The position numbers and the translations under genes are program-made. Source: a virus. From it: a stretch of DNA of 36,639 nt. The notes below the pieces were generated by a model that saw only the letters and a list, made by a program, of their open reading frames with translations, searched no databases and was not told where the DNA came from. Positions 21,901 through 29,194 of the stretch are shown one piece after another. Numbering within the stretch: the stretch's first letter is position 1; each line of letters starts with the position of its first letter. The stretch is taken from positions 1 through 36,639 of the IMG/VR virus record IMGVR_UViG_3300034104_001995; one strand, given 5' to 3'.

Positions 21901-22796
21901 ATTTTGAAGCCCCAGTAAGGGTAGTAGCCTTCTTCGTTAGGTAGCATCACAGGAGTAGAGAATCCTGCGTTAGTTGACAAGCTACCTTCAGCGTAAGTGC
22001 CTGGTGAACCAGTACCGTAAAGCACACCAAAAATGTTTGGGTTAGTAATTGTTCCAGAAATACCTAGATAAGAGCTGGTTGAAATCACTCCGCTAGAGTC
22101 AACTTTTGCTCCAACAGTTCCAGCACTATTTTGCCATTGCTGTAAATCAGCCGTCTGGCTTGCTGCGCCACGAATCAAAGCACCGACAGTTGTAGATGAA
22201 CCAGCAATAGCAGTAATTTGTGCAAGACCTGACGTTGTGCCAGAGCGAACTTGACCAGTATTTAGATTGCCAGCAGAAGTAATAGAACTTAGAACGCTTG
22301 ATGCTGAGTTCTGCCACTCCTGCAAGTTAGCCGATTGTGAAGCAGCTCCACGCACAATCACACCAACGTTAGTTGCAGAAGCAGAATAAACGCCCAACTG
22401 CACACCAGAAGAAAGCGAACTCAAACCAATAGTCACACGACCAGAAGTAAGCATGTTGTTAAAGTTCTGGTAGAAACCGTTGTGAGTGATAGTGTCGCTA
22501 AAAGTTTGTGTGCCAGCAAAAGTGTTTCCACCAGAAAGATTAGCTTTACCAGCCAGATCTGTAACAAGGTTAGTTACCTGCGACTGAGCAATAGTCAACC
22601 CACCCTGATTAATACCAATCACAGGAGCAGTAGGCGTACCCGAATTAGTTATAGGAGCTGTAACAGCAACCGAACCAACAGAACCAGGCGTGTTAGTTAC
22701 AGTAAAAGTCCATGCAACACCATTCCAAGTGTAAACAACGCCACCATAAGTGAACTGATCACCTATGGCTGGACTAGAAGGATAAGGGACAGCCAT
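18960..22796 (-). CDS. Long repeat tail fibre (1278 aa)
   Basis: The N-terminus AVPYPSSPAIGDQFTYGGVV and VYTWNGVAWTFT is a common fibre attachment motif. The body carries about nine degenerate repeats of the form IRGAASQTANLQEWQNSAGT, separated by Gly/Thr/Ser-rich beta segments, as in trimeric beta-helical fibre shafts. A unique central part (about residues 270-450) and a C-terminal part (about 1090-1278) with strand-rich sequence are likely receptor-binding or trimerisation domains. It is placed between portal and protease instead of beyond the tape measure. The repeats make it a likely site of recombination and length variation. Confidence 0.85.
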   Translation of the reverse strand: MAVPYPSSPAIGDQFTYGGVVYTWNGVAWTFTVTNTPGSVGSVAVTAPITNSGTPTAPVIGINQGGLTIAQSQVTNLVTDLAGKANLSGGNTFAGTQTFSDTITHNGFYQNFNNMLTSGRVTIGLSSLSSGVQLGVYSASATNVGVIVRGAASQSANLQEWQNSASSVLSSITSAGNLNTGQVRSGTTSGLAQITAIAGSSTTVGALIRGAASQTADLQQWQNSAGTVGAKVDSSGVISTSSYLGISGTITNPNIFGVLYGTGSPGTYAEGSLSTNAGFSTPVMLPNEEGYYPYWGFKIPNVVETSADGTTWSVVNPTAYRSLFAFQNGSQINVTTRFLRITHYQPLFTFLGLVSARFVGGTNNKPITMKTELLNADFTTVNSSFGPTTGVVGFDGAALMQKFNSYNGSTRATRVTFDMALWSAGDTYQIGSLMAYMSKPGTGFGFQNKFPMVWDTNRTATFQPSTPSGKGLIVKAATTLTSTITGATGNGTAITYTTSAQHEFLVGQVLTITGIVSTGNPSGTANTGFNINAATVASVISQTQFTVTSAVTDTYTSGGSATVSQGANLQEWQNAAGTSVARVEPAGNLIISGIGVTSGDHRVGTSTYFSAALNVLARATTEKGLVVRGQASQTASMFELQNSAGSITANFTAPVNNVNRLNLGGTDLSATLGITVHASGGIGQLIRGAASQSVPYFQIQNSGSTPVFTVDSSNSLVVQYGSITTGASSGLGQLTSVASSSTTVGAVIRGATGQTANLLEARDSSNNAVAWVTSAGTFTSSQSTGFSIIGATYYGSLNSGQTARIQAGGSVGTNPHVVVRQVSGATGDLQQWQNSGGTVIADISADGALFINNQTTSSDSLLVQRAGSTHFRVDPFNNTFAAGTFTVGANSTAGSIQAGIYSSSATNKGLIIRGAASQSANLQEWQNSAGTVLASVNSAGDIGTSAAMLAGTSSWFSATSNIKTLNAGIIGQVIRATSSQTADLLQLQNSAGTVLASFTTSGSLSIAGTNASIILGGNPGTSGQVLTSSGAGSTPTWTTVSGGSFTGGTLTGNLTLAAGTTSLSPLTFQSGTNLTTVTAGANEYDGTVYYQTSNITPGRALKTQNYYYISNSDFFIDFSESGAVQSMIGGPTTGITVAAGTTYEYEIELAVQHDFVVTSGVQGTFQIVNTTVSGSPTVAVTSYVDYGSNTTSFVTATTMSTVRTTGNVAFMTPISSGSRYGILRAKGIIRVTGTGTTKIYPGLSASATNDNTWIVQSGLIFNLTPIGNGTVTTVGTWT

Positions 22797-23374
22797 TACG
22801 CCACCTGTTGAGCAGTAAAGATGATCGCTGCCGTAGTAGGTCTAGTCGGGTTAGTTCCAGCGACATAAGATTCAAGACTTACAGTAGTGCTTGTAGATGA
22901 CCACATAAGTTCTACATACTGTCCAGCTGTAAAACGCAGAAAATAGTTCCAACCAACAAGAGTGTGAGCAGGAACTTCAGCAGACTTACGAGCATTGATA
23001 GAAATGTAGCCAGTAGATCCAACGACATCTTGCCCATTGATGCGAAGCCAAACATAAATGTTCTCTAAAGAGTTGCCAGTATTTTGAAACTGACCAGACC
23101 ATTGCAGATTGTATAAACCAGCAGTAGGAAAATAGATTCTACTTGTGTCACCGAAATAGACATCACTAGAAAAAGCTGTTGTGTCCCAAGGCATAGCGTA
23201 GGCAGTAGTAGTGCTTGTTATCGCTTGTCTACCTAAATACTCAAAAGCACCATACTTCATAAAAGGCGCATCAGTAATAGCAACATTGTTCTCTGTGACA
23301 GCAACATTGACTGTATCGCCAGAAACAGTTATGACAGGATTATTCTCAACAACACTTATAGAAGTATTACTCAT
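22796..23374 (-). CDS. Jelly-roll (C1q/TNF-like) virion surface protein (192 aa)
   Basis: Residues about 35-190 show a C1q-like strand pattern: MKYGAFEYLGRQAIT, YFPTAGLYNLQWSGQF, NIYVWLRINGQDVVG and AGQYVELMWSS. Such domains form trimers that bind surface glycans or end a fibre. The N-terminal 35 residues are Val/Asn-rich strands (VIT, VAV, VAI) likely used for attachment. It overlaps the fibre start by TAATG, so the two are probably partners on the same appendage. Confidence 0.7.
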   Translation of the reverse strand: MSNTSISVVENNPVITVSGDTVNVAVTENNVAITDAPFMKYGAFEYLGRQAITSTTTAYAMPWDTTAFSSDVYFGDTSRIYFPTAGLYNLQWSGQFQNTGNSLENIYVWLRINGQDVVGSTGYISINARKSAEVPAHTLVGWNYFLRFTAGQYVELMWSSTSTTVSLESYVAGTNPTRPTTAAIIFTAQQVA

Positions 23375-23718
23375 CTAGTCACCTGCGGTGTGACCACAAA
23401 TTTGCCTTGTAGCAAGCGGTCTGTAACTCCACCACCTGAAGTTATTTCAAGGTCATACTGATAGAAACCTTCATTGATAGATGATGTAGCGGTAGAAGAA
23501 GCAAGGATAGCGATAGTGCCAGCAGTACCACCAAGAGTGATGCCTGTACCAGAAGTCAAAGATAAGACAGTTGCAGTTGAATCGTAAGTTTCACGAACCT
23601 GCATAGCAGCTGTATAGCCAGTCAAGTTCATTGCAAGACCATTGACAGTAATAGTAAAAGTTCTGTCAAAGGTTGCACCCTGTGGGCAAGTGATGTTGTA
23701 TGTGCCTGGATTAATCAT
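23371..23718 (-). CDS. Ig-like/BppU N-terminal-like small structural protein (115 aa)
   Basis: The protein MINPGTYNITCPQGATFDRTF then gives VNGLAMNLTGYTAAMQVRE, SLTSGTGITLGGTAG, EGFYQYDLEITSGG and RLLQGKFVVTPQV. This order is typical of small beta-sandwich proteins related to the N-terminus of lactococcal-phage BppU. It starts inside the portal 3' end (8-nt overlap), which rules out the longer frame. It may be the adaptor that fixes the fibre to the virion. Confidence 0.65.
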   Translation of the reverse strand: MINPGTYNITCPQGATFDRTFTITVNGLAMNLTGYTAAMQVRETYDSTATVLSLTSGTGITLGGTAGTIAILASSTATSSINEGFYQYDLEITSGGGVTDRLLQGKFVVTPQVTR

Positions 23719-25051
23719 CTTCAACCTCATCTTCCATCTCTTCATCTTCAGGTTCTTCAGGTTCAACCATCATAGGCTGTGCAGACACAGTACCGACATA
23801 CGGCATAGCAGGTAAACCAAGTTCCATCAACACAGCTTCAGGGTCATAACCAGCGTTCACAAGCGTTTCAGCCATCTTCACCTTGATCTGTGTTTCAGAT
23901 AGATCCGCTGCACCAATGCTGATGTTAGCCAAAGGCACTCTAAACGCATCTCCGCCCTCAACTAAAGGCTCATCTTCCAACTTCTTTATTTCGTTGATTG
24001 ACTTGAAGCCAGCCTGAGTAGCGATTGAGTACGCTTGGTAACGGCTTTGAAGGTCACCACGAAGCAAAGCAGAGAAATTGAACTTGATAAACGCATTGTT
24101 AGGCAAAATACGGCTGTAAGCCCACTCTAACTTCTCCAAAATAGGTCTAAGAGTGTGAGAAATGAACTGTAAGTTGTTTTGTTCAACCGAAGCGTAGCTC
24201 GCTGTGTCAGGAATACCTAGCATGTGCAACGGAATGTTGAAAGCACGAGCAATCTCTTCCACAGCAAACCTGCGAGAATCCAAGAACTGTGCCTGATCGT
24301 TAGGAACAGTAGTAGTAACATACTTAGCTCCACCAGAAAGAACGCCAGTCTTGTGTGACTTTCTCAAACCTCTGTGGCGAGAGTCAAAACCATCACGCAA
24401 ATCTCTAGCTTCTTCCGAAGTTAGTTCCCCAGGGTACTCAATGATGCCGTTTGTGCTAGATCCGTTAGAGAAAAAGCGAGCAGCATACGACTGTAAAGCA
24501 GTAGCGACACCGAGAGCATCTTTCAACTTGTCTACTCTGGATAGTCCAGTAAGTGAGCCTGGTGTCGCTAGGTCTATGATGTGGATTACTTCATCAGAAG
24601 TTAGTGGCTTAGGTTCGTCAGCGTAAATAAACATTTTGCGACCGATAGCAGAACGTCTAACTTCCATCTTTGTAGGATCTAAAGCTACAAGGTTGACTAC
24701 ATCACCACGATTATCTCTGAAAACTCTGGTGTACGAGTTACCGAACACAAGTAGAGAAGCCACGACAGCTCCATAGTGTGCTTGACGAGTTGTGTCTACG
24801 TCTGGCTGTTCAATCCATAGTGGTTTAGGTCTGTAAGGGCTACGCTCGCCATCAATACGCTTGAACGCATCCACAGGCAAAGTAGAGATAGTGTCGCTGA
24901 TAAGGCTTACAGCAGAGAAGAACGCAACAATCTCGTAGGCAGTATTGCCGTTGATCGTTGTGCCAGACTGAGTTTCTGTTGCAAAATCCCCACCCTGCGA
25001 GAAAATGCTCTGATAAGAAACAGCACGTTTAATGAAAAGATTTTCAAGCAT
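23711..25051 (-). CDS. Portal protein (HK97 family)
   Basis: The 446-residue protein has the portal landmarks FFSAVSLISDTISTLPV near residue 45, FGNSYTRVFRDNRGDVVNL near 102 and FNIPLHMLGIPDTASYASVE near 271, followed by the helical crown. The C-terminal 40 residues are strongly acidic (EPEEPEDEEMEDEVEDD). The portal forms the dodecameric ring through which DNA is packaged and ejected. It is coupled to the tiny membrane protein upstream by TAATG and to the Ig-like protein downstream. Confidence 0.93.
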   Translation of the reverse strand: MLENLFIKRAVSYQSIFSQGGDFATETQSGTTINGNTAYEIVAFFSAVSLISDTISTLPVDAFKRIDGERSPYRPKPLWIEQPDVDTTRQAHYGAVVASLLVFGNSYTRVFRDNRGDVVNLVALDPTKMEVRRSAIGRKMFIYADEPKPLTSDEVIHIIDLATPGSLTGLSRVDKLKDALGVATALQSYAARFFSNGSSTNGIIEYPGELTSEEARDLRDGFDSRHRGLRKSHKTGVLSGGAKYVTTTVPNDQAQFLDSRRFAVEEIARAFNIPLHMLGIPDTASYASVEQNNLQFISHTLRPILEKLEWAYSRILPNNAFIKFNFSALLRGDLQSRYQAYSIATQAGFKSINEIKKLEDEPLVEGGDAFRVPLANISIGAADLSETQIKVKMAETLVNAGYDPEAVLMELGLPAMPYVGTVSAQPMMVEPEEPEDEEMEDEVEDD

Positions 25052-25188
25052 TATTTATCCGTTCCAAGAGCTAAACCAAAAAGAAGTGTGCCTACGCCTA
25101 ACGCAATGACACCTGCTGGTGGGTAAATCCATCCGATACCCAACGCCACAAAAATAACGCCTACCGCTTGAACTATTGAAGAAATCAT
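25051..25188 (-). CDS. Tiny membrane protein between terminase and portal (45 aa)
   Basis: Translation reads MISSIVQAVGVIFVALGIGW, then IYPPAG and a second hydrophobic stretch ending FGLALGTDK. Two helices with a PP turn make a membrane hairpin. The start is eight bases after the terminase stop and the stop overlaps the portal ATG. Its fixed position within the packaging genes suggests a conserved role, perhaps membrane-linked assembly, but none is known to me. Confidence 0.65.
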   Translation of the reverse strand: MISSIVQAVGVIFVALGIGWIYPPAGVIALGVGTLLFGLALGTDK

Positions 25189-25195
25189 AATTAAC

Positions 25196-26710
25196 CTATC
25201 CAAAAAACTTTGGCACTATCCTTTTCTCTATTTTAGCCCCTGCTCGGTCATACGCCAAGATAGCAGCAACAGCCGCATCTATTCGCCTATTACTGGAACG
25301 GTTCTCTTTTACGATACGAACACCAAGATTATCTGTCTTGACAACAGCGTTACTCAAATGTCTTGCAAGCAACGGATCTCCGTCATGCGTTATACGCTTC
25401 TCAACGACAGCATCAAAGAAATTAGCGCAAGCAGGAATCATACGCCTAGCCGAAGTAGACGGCCACTCCACGATAGGCACACCAACCTCAGCCAAAGCTT
25501 CCATAGATCTCTGCCAACGGTAAGGGTCACAAGCAACCTCACGAACCTTATACTTCGCACAGAAGTCCCTGATAGCGTTCTCGGCATCCAGAATGTCCAC
25601 ACGCCAAGTATCATCAGAATCAACAGGCTTCTCCCACGCCTTCACCAAGAAAATGTAGGGCTTATCTTCTTCATGTCTTGGCTTGCGACAACCAACAATA
25701 ACAGTCGTGTCACCTGAGAACGAGCCGTCAAAGCCAAGGACATACTCGGCATCAGGGTCAAGTTCTTCAGGTTGAGCGACAGCATCCCACACGCCAGTAG
25801 GTAGCCAAGAGATCTGCGAGCTAACCCATTGGTTACAACGCTTGGTACGGAACTCCGACTCAGGCGTACGCAACACAGCAGACTCATAATCGGACAAAGC
25901 ACAAATGTCATCTATGCCAGGGTTAGCGATACGCCAAGTTTCTTCCAACCTATGATCCGCTTCCATAGGGGCTTCCCACCATCCCATGAAAAATGTCGGG
26001 TCAACAACTTCGCCAGTAGAAACCTTACGCCCATATTGATACAAAGAGTAAGCGATACTGTCCTGACCCGTAGAGTCAGACTTCACACCAGCAGTAGTAA
26101 TCGCAATCATAGAAGCCATGTTGCCTCTAGCACCCTGAGCCAAAGACATTACATCAAACAGCTCTCTATTGGGTTGGGCATGTGCCTCGTCAAAAATCAC
26201 AGTTGTTGGACTAAGACCCTCTTTACTGAAAGCCTCAGCAGATAGCACACGATACACAGAGCCAGTAGACGGAACTTCAATCGCATCCCTATACAACTTC
26301 ACCATGTCCATCAAGTCAGGGTGAGCTTCAATCATCTTCTTAGCATCACCGAACACAATACGAGCCTGATCCTTGTCAGCCGCACAAGAATAAACCTCAG
26401 CACCATTGATGCCCTGAGCCAAAAGCCCATACACGCCAAGCGTAGAAGCCAAAGCCGACTTACCCTGCTTTCTCGGCATACCAATCAAATTGATGCGGTG
26501 CTTCAAACCCTTATCGTCATAAGCGTAAACATGGCGCAACAACTCTTTCTGCCAATCACGCAACTGCAAAGTAACGCCAGCCTTACCAGCCACAGAATCC
26601 TTAGTAATAATTCCAAAGGTTTCCGCAAACGCAATAACGGCTTCACCCTTGCCATTAGCGATCTCTAGCTCAGAAACAGGGGTCAGCCAAGCAGGTGGCC
26701 AACTAGCCAT
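25196..26710 (-). CDS. terL: Terminase large subunit
   Basis: The 504-residue protein has an ATPase domain with a Walker A-type GMPRKQGKS (residues 77-85) and Walker B VIFDEAH (171-177), then an RNase H-like nuclease with D328 in GFDGS, D395 in CDPYRW and D478 in RRIDAA. All key acidic residues are present and the length is normal. It powers DNA translocation into the procapsid and cuts the concatemer. The start overlaps the end of the small subunit gene by 8 nt. Confidence 0.95.
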   Translation of the reverse strand: MASWPPAWLTPVSELEIANGKGEAVIAFAETFGIITKDSVAGKAGVTLQLRDWQKELLRHVYAYDDKGLKHRINLIGMPRKQGKSALASTLGVYGLLAQGINGAEVYSCAADKDQARIVFGDAKKMIEAHPDLMDMVKLYRDAIEVPSTGSVYRVLSAEAFSKEGLSPTTVIFDEAHAQPNRELFDVMSLAQGARGNMASMIAITTAGVKSDSTGQDSIAYSLYQYGRKVSTGEVVDPTFFMGWWEAPMEADHRLEETWRIANPGIDDICALSDYESAVLRTPESEFRTKRCNQWVSSQISWLPTGVWDAVAQPEELDPDAEYVLGFDGSFSGDTTVIVGCRKPRHEEDKPYIFLVKAWEKPVDSDDTWRVDILDAENAIRDFCAKYKVREVACDPYRWQRSMEALAEVGVPIVEWPSTSARRMIPACANFFDAVVEKRITHDGDPLLARHLSNAVVKTDNLGVRIVKENRSSNRRIDAAVAAILAYDRAGAKIEKRIVPKFFG

Positions 26711-27146
26711 GCTTCTCCATAAAGTCAGCCAACTTCGACTTAGCCTTCACCTCAGCCAAACCATAGCGAGAACGATCAACAGGAGTCCAAGCCATCAAAG
26801 ACAAGTTAGAAATCAACGCACGTTCCAAATCACGCAACTGCCTACGATCACGCCACGAATCTTTATCCGCATTAGCGACCCTCTCCGCCAGAATCTCACG
26901 CAACTCATCACGCTCATCCAACATCTCAGCCGTAAGTTGCACAAGCCAAGCATCAGTACGACCCAACCACAACTGACCCTTATTCCAAGCCTCATCCCAA
27001 AACGCTGTGCCAGTCACACCCAAAGGGCGCAAAGGAGCAGGTCGCATGTCCAGCTGAGGCAACTCAACAGCATCCTTCGGCAAAGGCCGCCTACCAGGGT
27101 TACCAATCAGGCGTTTCTGTTCAATAGGCTTCGGGGGATTAGGCAT
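26703..27146 (-). CDS. terS: Terminase small subunit-type protein (147 aa)
   Basis: From the ATG at 27146 the protein reads MPNPPKPIEQKRLIGNPGRR, then LPQLDMRPAPLRPLGVTGTA and a long helical part (LVQLTAEMLDERDELREIL) with a basic end. The RLIGNPG.RPLP opening is characteristic of small terminases in phages of actinobacteria and others. GGAG five bases upstream decides the start. It should recognise the packaging site on phage DNA. Confidence 0.82.
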   Translation of the reverse strand: MPNPPKPIEQKRLIGNPGRRPLPKDAVELPQLDMRPAPLRPLGVTGTAFWDEAWNKGQLWLGRTDAWLVQLTAEMLDERDELREILAERVANADKDSWRDRRQLRDLERALISNLSLMAWTPVDRSRYGLAEVKAKSKLADFMEKHG

Positions 27147-27474
27147 ACACACTCCAAGACTCGTAGTTGACTTGTGCAACAAGCCTAACACCTAAAAAGG
27201 TTTGAACTGCTACTTTGCACAAAGACTCAGGACAGGGGTGTCGGGATCTTGGCGTGTGCCAGAATTTAGTCCACTCCTCCCCTAGTGTTTTGGCTGTTGT
27301 GTGTGTTTTAGGCCTGTTGTAAGGCTCTAGGCGGGCTTTTAGCTGGCCTTGTGTGTGTCTGTATGGTCTTGAGGTTGCGGGCTTCTGTGAGCCTTTTAGG
27401 GCTGTTTCTGAGGGTAAAGCTAAACCCGCCTAATCTCTAGGGACTAAGCGGGTAGCTTGTGGATAAGTTAGAGC
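27147..27474. other. Gene-free stretch upstream of terS
   Basis: No frame with a normal start is convincing. One minus-strand frame stays open for about 90 codons to a TAA at the terS start but has no ATG or GTG start and an improbable composition. The part 27280-27420 is rich in TGTGTG runs and CTAGGCGGG words. A terminator-like hairpin lies at 27419-27456. A packaging site (cos or pac) next to terS would be expected near here, but I cannot identify one. Confidence 0.5.
27419..27456 (-). terminator. Possible weak terminator after the 27475 gene
   Basis: Minus-strand reading: GCTACCCGC, an 18-nt loop, GCGGGTTTAGC, then TTTACC. The stem is CCCGC with GCGGG plus an outer GCTA/TAGC separated by a bulge. 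It shares its CCCGCC/GGCGGG word with the stronger terminator at 27954. It could separate the accessory region from the terminase operon. Confidence 0.45.
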
Positions 27475-27771
27475 TTAGAAAGTCAAGTCCATATCCTTTC
27501 TAACCTGTGCCATTAGCTCGCTGTAAGCTTTGCTAGCTCTCCAGAGCTTGCGGTCTAGAGCTGTGTCTATCTCTAGAAGCTGGCTAATTCTGGCGTGGCG
27601 GTCTGAAACTCTTTTGACTGCCTCAAAATCGCCTAGCTGTGTCTGTACCGCCTGAGACCTCTCTAAATTTCTTAGCTTCAGCTCTAGGGCTGTTATGTGG
27701 TCTAATGCCATTTCTTGAAGTAGCGCTAGCTCTGCTTCTGTTAGCTCTAGCTTTATTGTTGCCTGTGTCAT
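27475..27771 (-). CDS. Hypothetical coiled-coil protein (98 aa)
   Basis: The protein MTQATIKLELTEAELALLQE continues as long charged helices with Leu heptads and ends QVRKDMDLTF. GGGAGC precedes the ATG, and a TTGACT/TAAACT promoter lies 53-82 bp upstream, so it forms a one-gene unit between two terminators. AGCT is strikingly frequent in its DNA, partly through Glu-Leu codons. Function unknown. Confidence 0.6.
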   Translation of the reverse strand: MTQATIKLELTEAELALLQEMALDHITALELKLRNLERSQAVQTQLGDFEAVKRVSDRHARISQLLEIDTALDRKLWRASKAYSELMAQVRKDMDLTF

Positions 27772-27823
27772 TTTGTAGCTCCCTTTTTGTCCTGTGATAG
27801 CTGGCGGTTGCCTAGCTGTGTCC

Positions 27824-27853
27824 AGTTTAGAGCTGTGAGCTTGTTTTAGTCAA
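27824..27853 (-). promoter_or_regulatory. Sigma-70-like promoter for the 27475 gene
   Basis: Minus strand: -35 TTGACT (27848-27853), 18-bp spacer, -10 TAAACT (27824-27829). The -35 box is identical to that of the promoter at 896-925 and the spacer is the same length. Confidence 0.55.
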
Positions 27854-27953
27854 GCTTGAAACGCTAAATCTTTAGAGGCCTTTATTTAGGCGGGCTTCAG
27901 GCGTGTCTTATGATCCTGTGAAACCCTCAAAGCGCAGCTAAAACCGCATAGCA

Positions 27954-27987
27954 AAACCCGCCTAACTGTGTGAGCTTAGGCGGGTTT
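27954..27987. terminator. Strong bidirectional terminator
   Basis: A perfect 12-bp inverted repeat AAACCCGCCTAA / TTAGGCGGGTTT with a 10-nt loop lies 20 bp after the 28007 stop. It would end the accessory transcript coming from the right and has T-rich flanks suited to both directions. Confidence 0.85.
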
Positions 27988-28006
27988 AGGTGAGCTTCAG
28001 AGAGCT

Positions 28007-28237
28007 TTAGGGTTGCTCCAGAGCTTCTAGTAGAGCTACAAGCTGGCGGGCTATCCAGTTAGGCACGCCTAGCGCTTCTAAGTCCTCAGCTTCAAGTTCG
28101 TTAGCTGTGTAATCTCCGCAACCAAAGCGGACACATATCCAAGCTAAACCCTCGCTGTCCTCTGTGGACATATTTGGAAACATGAAGTCGCCACATTGAC
28201 AAATTAGGACATTTCTGAAATCAAATCTAGAAGCCAT
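28007..28237 (-). CDS. Hypothetical cysteine-containing protein (76 aa)
   Basis: The protein MASRFDFRNVLICQCGDFMF contains CxC near residue 13, then WICVRFGCGDYT with two more cysteines and a Glu/Leu-rich helical end (EAEDLEALGVPNW, ARQLVALLEALEQP). Four cysteines could form one zinc site. It overlaps the tiny membrane gene upstream and is the last gene before the strong terminator. Function unknown. Confidence 0.6.
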   Translation of the reverse strand: MASRFDFRNVLICQCGDFMFPNMSTEDSEGLAWICVRFGCGDYTANELEAEDLEALGVPNWIARQLVALLEALEQP

Positions 28238-28334
28238 AAATAACCCTGCCTAACTGAGCTAGTAACCAAGTAAGGCCATAAACCAAACCAATACCAGAAA
28301 CCAGAAACAAAAACCCTTTCAGCGTTTCACTCAT
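28227..28334 (-). CDS. Very small membrane protein (35 aa)
   Basis: The frame reads MSETLKGFLFLVSGIGLVYG and ends LAQLGRVIYGF. It is essentially one membrane helix with a short polar head. It overlaps the genes on both sides by about 8-11 nt, as typical in this region. It may be a membrane micropeptide that modifies host functions; no homology claimed. Confidence 0.5.
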   Translation of the reverse strand: MSETLKGFLFLVSGIGLVYGLTWLLAQLGRVIYGF

Positions 28335-28467
28335 TAGTTTCAGCTCTCAGCTCTGTAATAGCTTCCAGAAAGTCGTAATATCCCTCAGCTAGCTTTAGCT
28401 CCGCTTCTTCTAAGCTTTCAGCTTCAACTGAAACAAGCTCACCAGTTATAAATTCGTAAATTGCCAT
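28327..28467 (-). CDS. Small acidic protein (46 aa)
   Basis: From MAIYEFITGELVSVEAESLEEA the protein is acidic, with a beta start and helical rest. The pattern (a strand, then SLEEAELKLAEG) resembles that of the product at 31753-31950 (ADTIEEAQIYW). The start at 28467 is preceded by AAAGGGAA; the longer upstream frame overlaps the neighbouring gene. Function unknown. Confidence 0.55.
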   Translation of the reverse strand: MAIYEFITGELVSVEAESLEEAELKLAEGYYDFLEAITELRAETNE

Positions 28468-28471
28468 TTTG

Positions 28472-28819
28472 TTATTTCCCTTTCTTGAATAGCTCTGACT
28501 TTTTGCCATAGCTAATAACACTATACACAGTTAGCTCTAAAATTCTCGCAATTTGCCAAACTGGATATTCTCTTGTTGGTCTGTCGCTTCCATGCTGAAA
28601 TAAAGTTTCAGGCAACAAACCAAGCTCCACAAGCTCCCCTATTGCTGAAGCTTCATAAGCGTTTTCATATCCGTGACGCATTGGAATAATAGCCAAAACA
28701 TTACCATTGAGCCAAATTCTTACGCTGTGATAAGTGTTTCCGTTGATCCCGTCAAACCAAGCTCTACCCTCAAAAAACAAGCTTGAACCCTTAGCGACTT
28801 GTTCATAATCTTTAGACAT
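28472..28819 (-). CDS. Hypothetical protein (115 aa)
   Basis: The first half is beta-rich (GSSLFFEGRAWFDGINGNTY, HSVRIWLNGNVLAIIPMRHGY) and the second helical, ending with a Lys-rich tail (GKKSELFKKGK). Similar proteins with the SVRIWLNG and MRYGY-like pattern occur in phages of actinobacteria, to my recollection, without known role. GGAGCAAAG precedes the ATG, and the start overlaps the coiled-coil gene upstream by 8 nt. Confidence 0.62.
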   Translation of the reverse strand: MSKDYEQVAKGSSLFFEGRAWFDGINGNTYHSVRIWLNGNVLAIIPMRHGYENAYEASAIGELVELGLLPETLFQHGSDRPTREYPVWQIARILELTVYSVISYGKKSELFKKGK

Positions 28820-28979
28820 TTTCTTTGCTCCCTTTTAGTAGTTGAATGTTGCTGTTTATAGACATGATGTACTCTTCTTGCTCTCTGAGCTTCTTCTCTA
28901 ACTCTCTAATCTGATAGAAAGTGTTTAGTTGCTCTTTGATAGCGTAAGCCTGTTCAAGCTCTAAGCTCTCTAGCTCCAT
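28812..28979 (-). CDS. Small coiled-coil protein (55 aa)
   Basis: Translation gives MELESLELEQAYAIKEQLNT, then RELEKKLREQEEYIMS and a hydrophilic end. It is a nearly continuous heptad helix. GGGAGAAG precedes the ATG. It is the first gene downstream of the composite repeat array and AT-rich region, so its mRNA may begin near 29.07 kb. Confidence 0.55.
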   Translation of the reverse strand: MELESLELEQAYAIKEQLNTFYQIRELEKKLREQEEYIMSINSNIQLLKGSKENV

Positions 28980-29194
28980 TTTGCTTCTCCCTTTTTCTTG
29001 TGTTAGCTAACTTTTGCTAGCTTCAACTAATCTAAACACAAACTAGCCAAATCTAGCTAGCTTTTTTGATAACTTTTTTATAAATAATCGTTATAAAGCT
29101 TGAACACATTTTTCAGCGTTTCCCTGTAAGCTGTCGCACATTACAGAGAGGACATAATCGCAGCTAACTTTATTTAGAACCAATTACATATTTT
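28980..29194. promoter_or_regulatory. AT-rich leader between the repeat array and the 28979 gene
   Basis: No gene is seen. Bases 29062-29096 are almost wholly A/T (TTTTTTATAAATAATC). On the minus strand a -10 TATAAA (29077-29082) and a weak -35 TTCAAG (29099-29104) are 16 bp apart and could start leftward transcription. Several GCTAGC/AGCT palindromes follow. The AT-rich part next to a repeat array is also what an origin would look like. Confidence 0.4.

Noticed and set aside
27146-27420. A stop-free minus-strand frame of about 90 codons just upstream of terS
   Set aside because: It has no ATG or GTG start, no ribosome binding site and an unlikely amino-acid composition; it is probably open by chance, as the complement is TG-rich.
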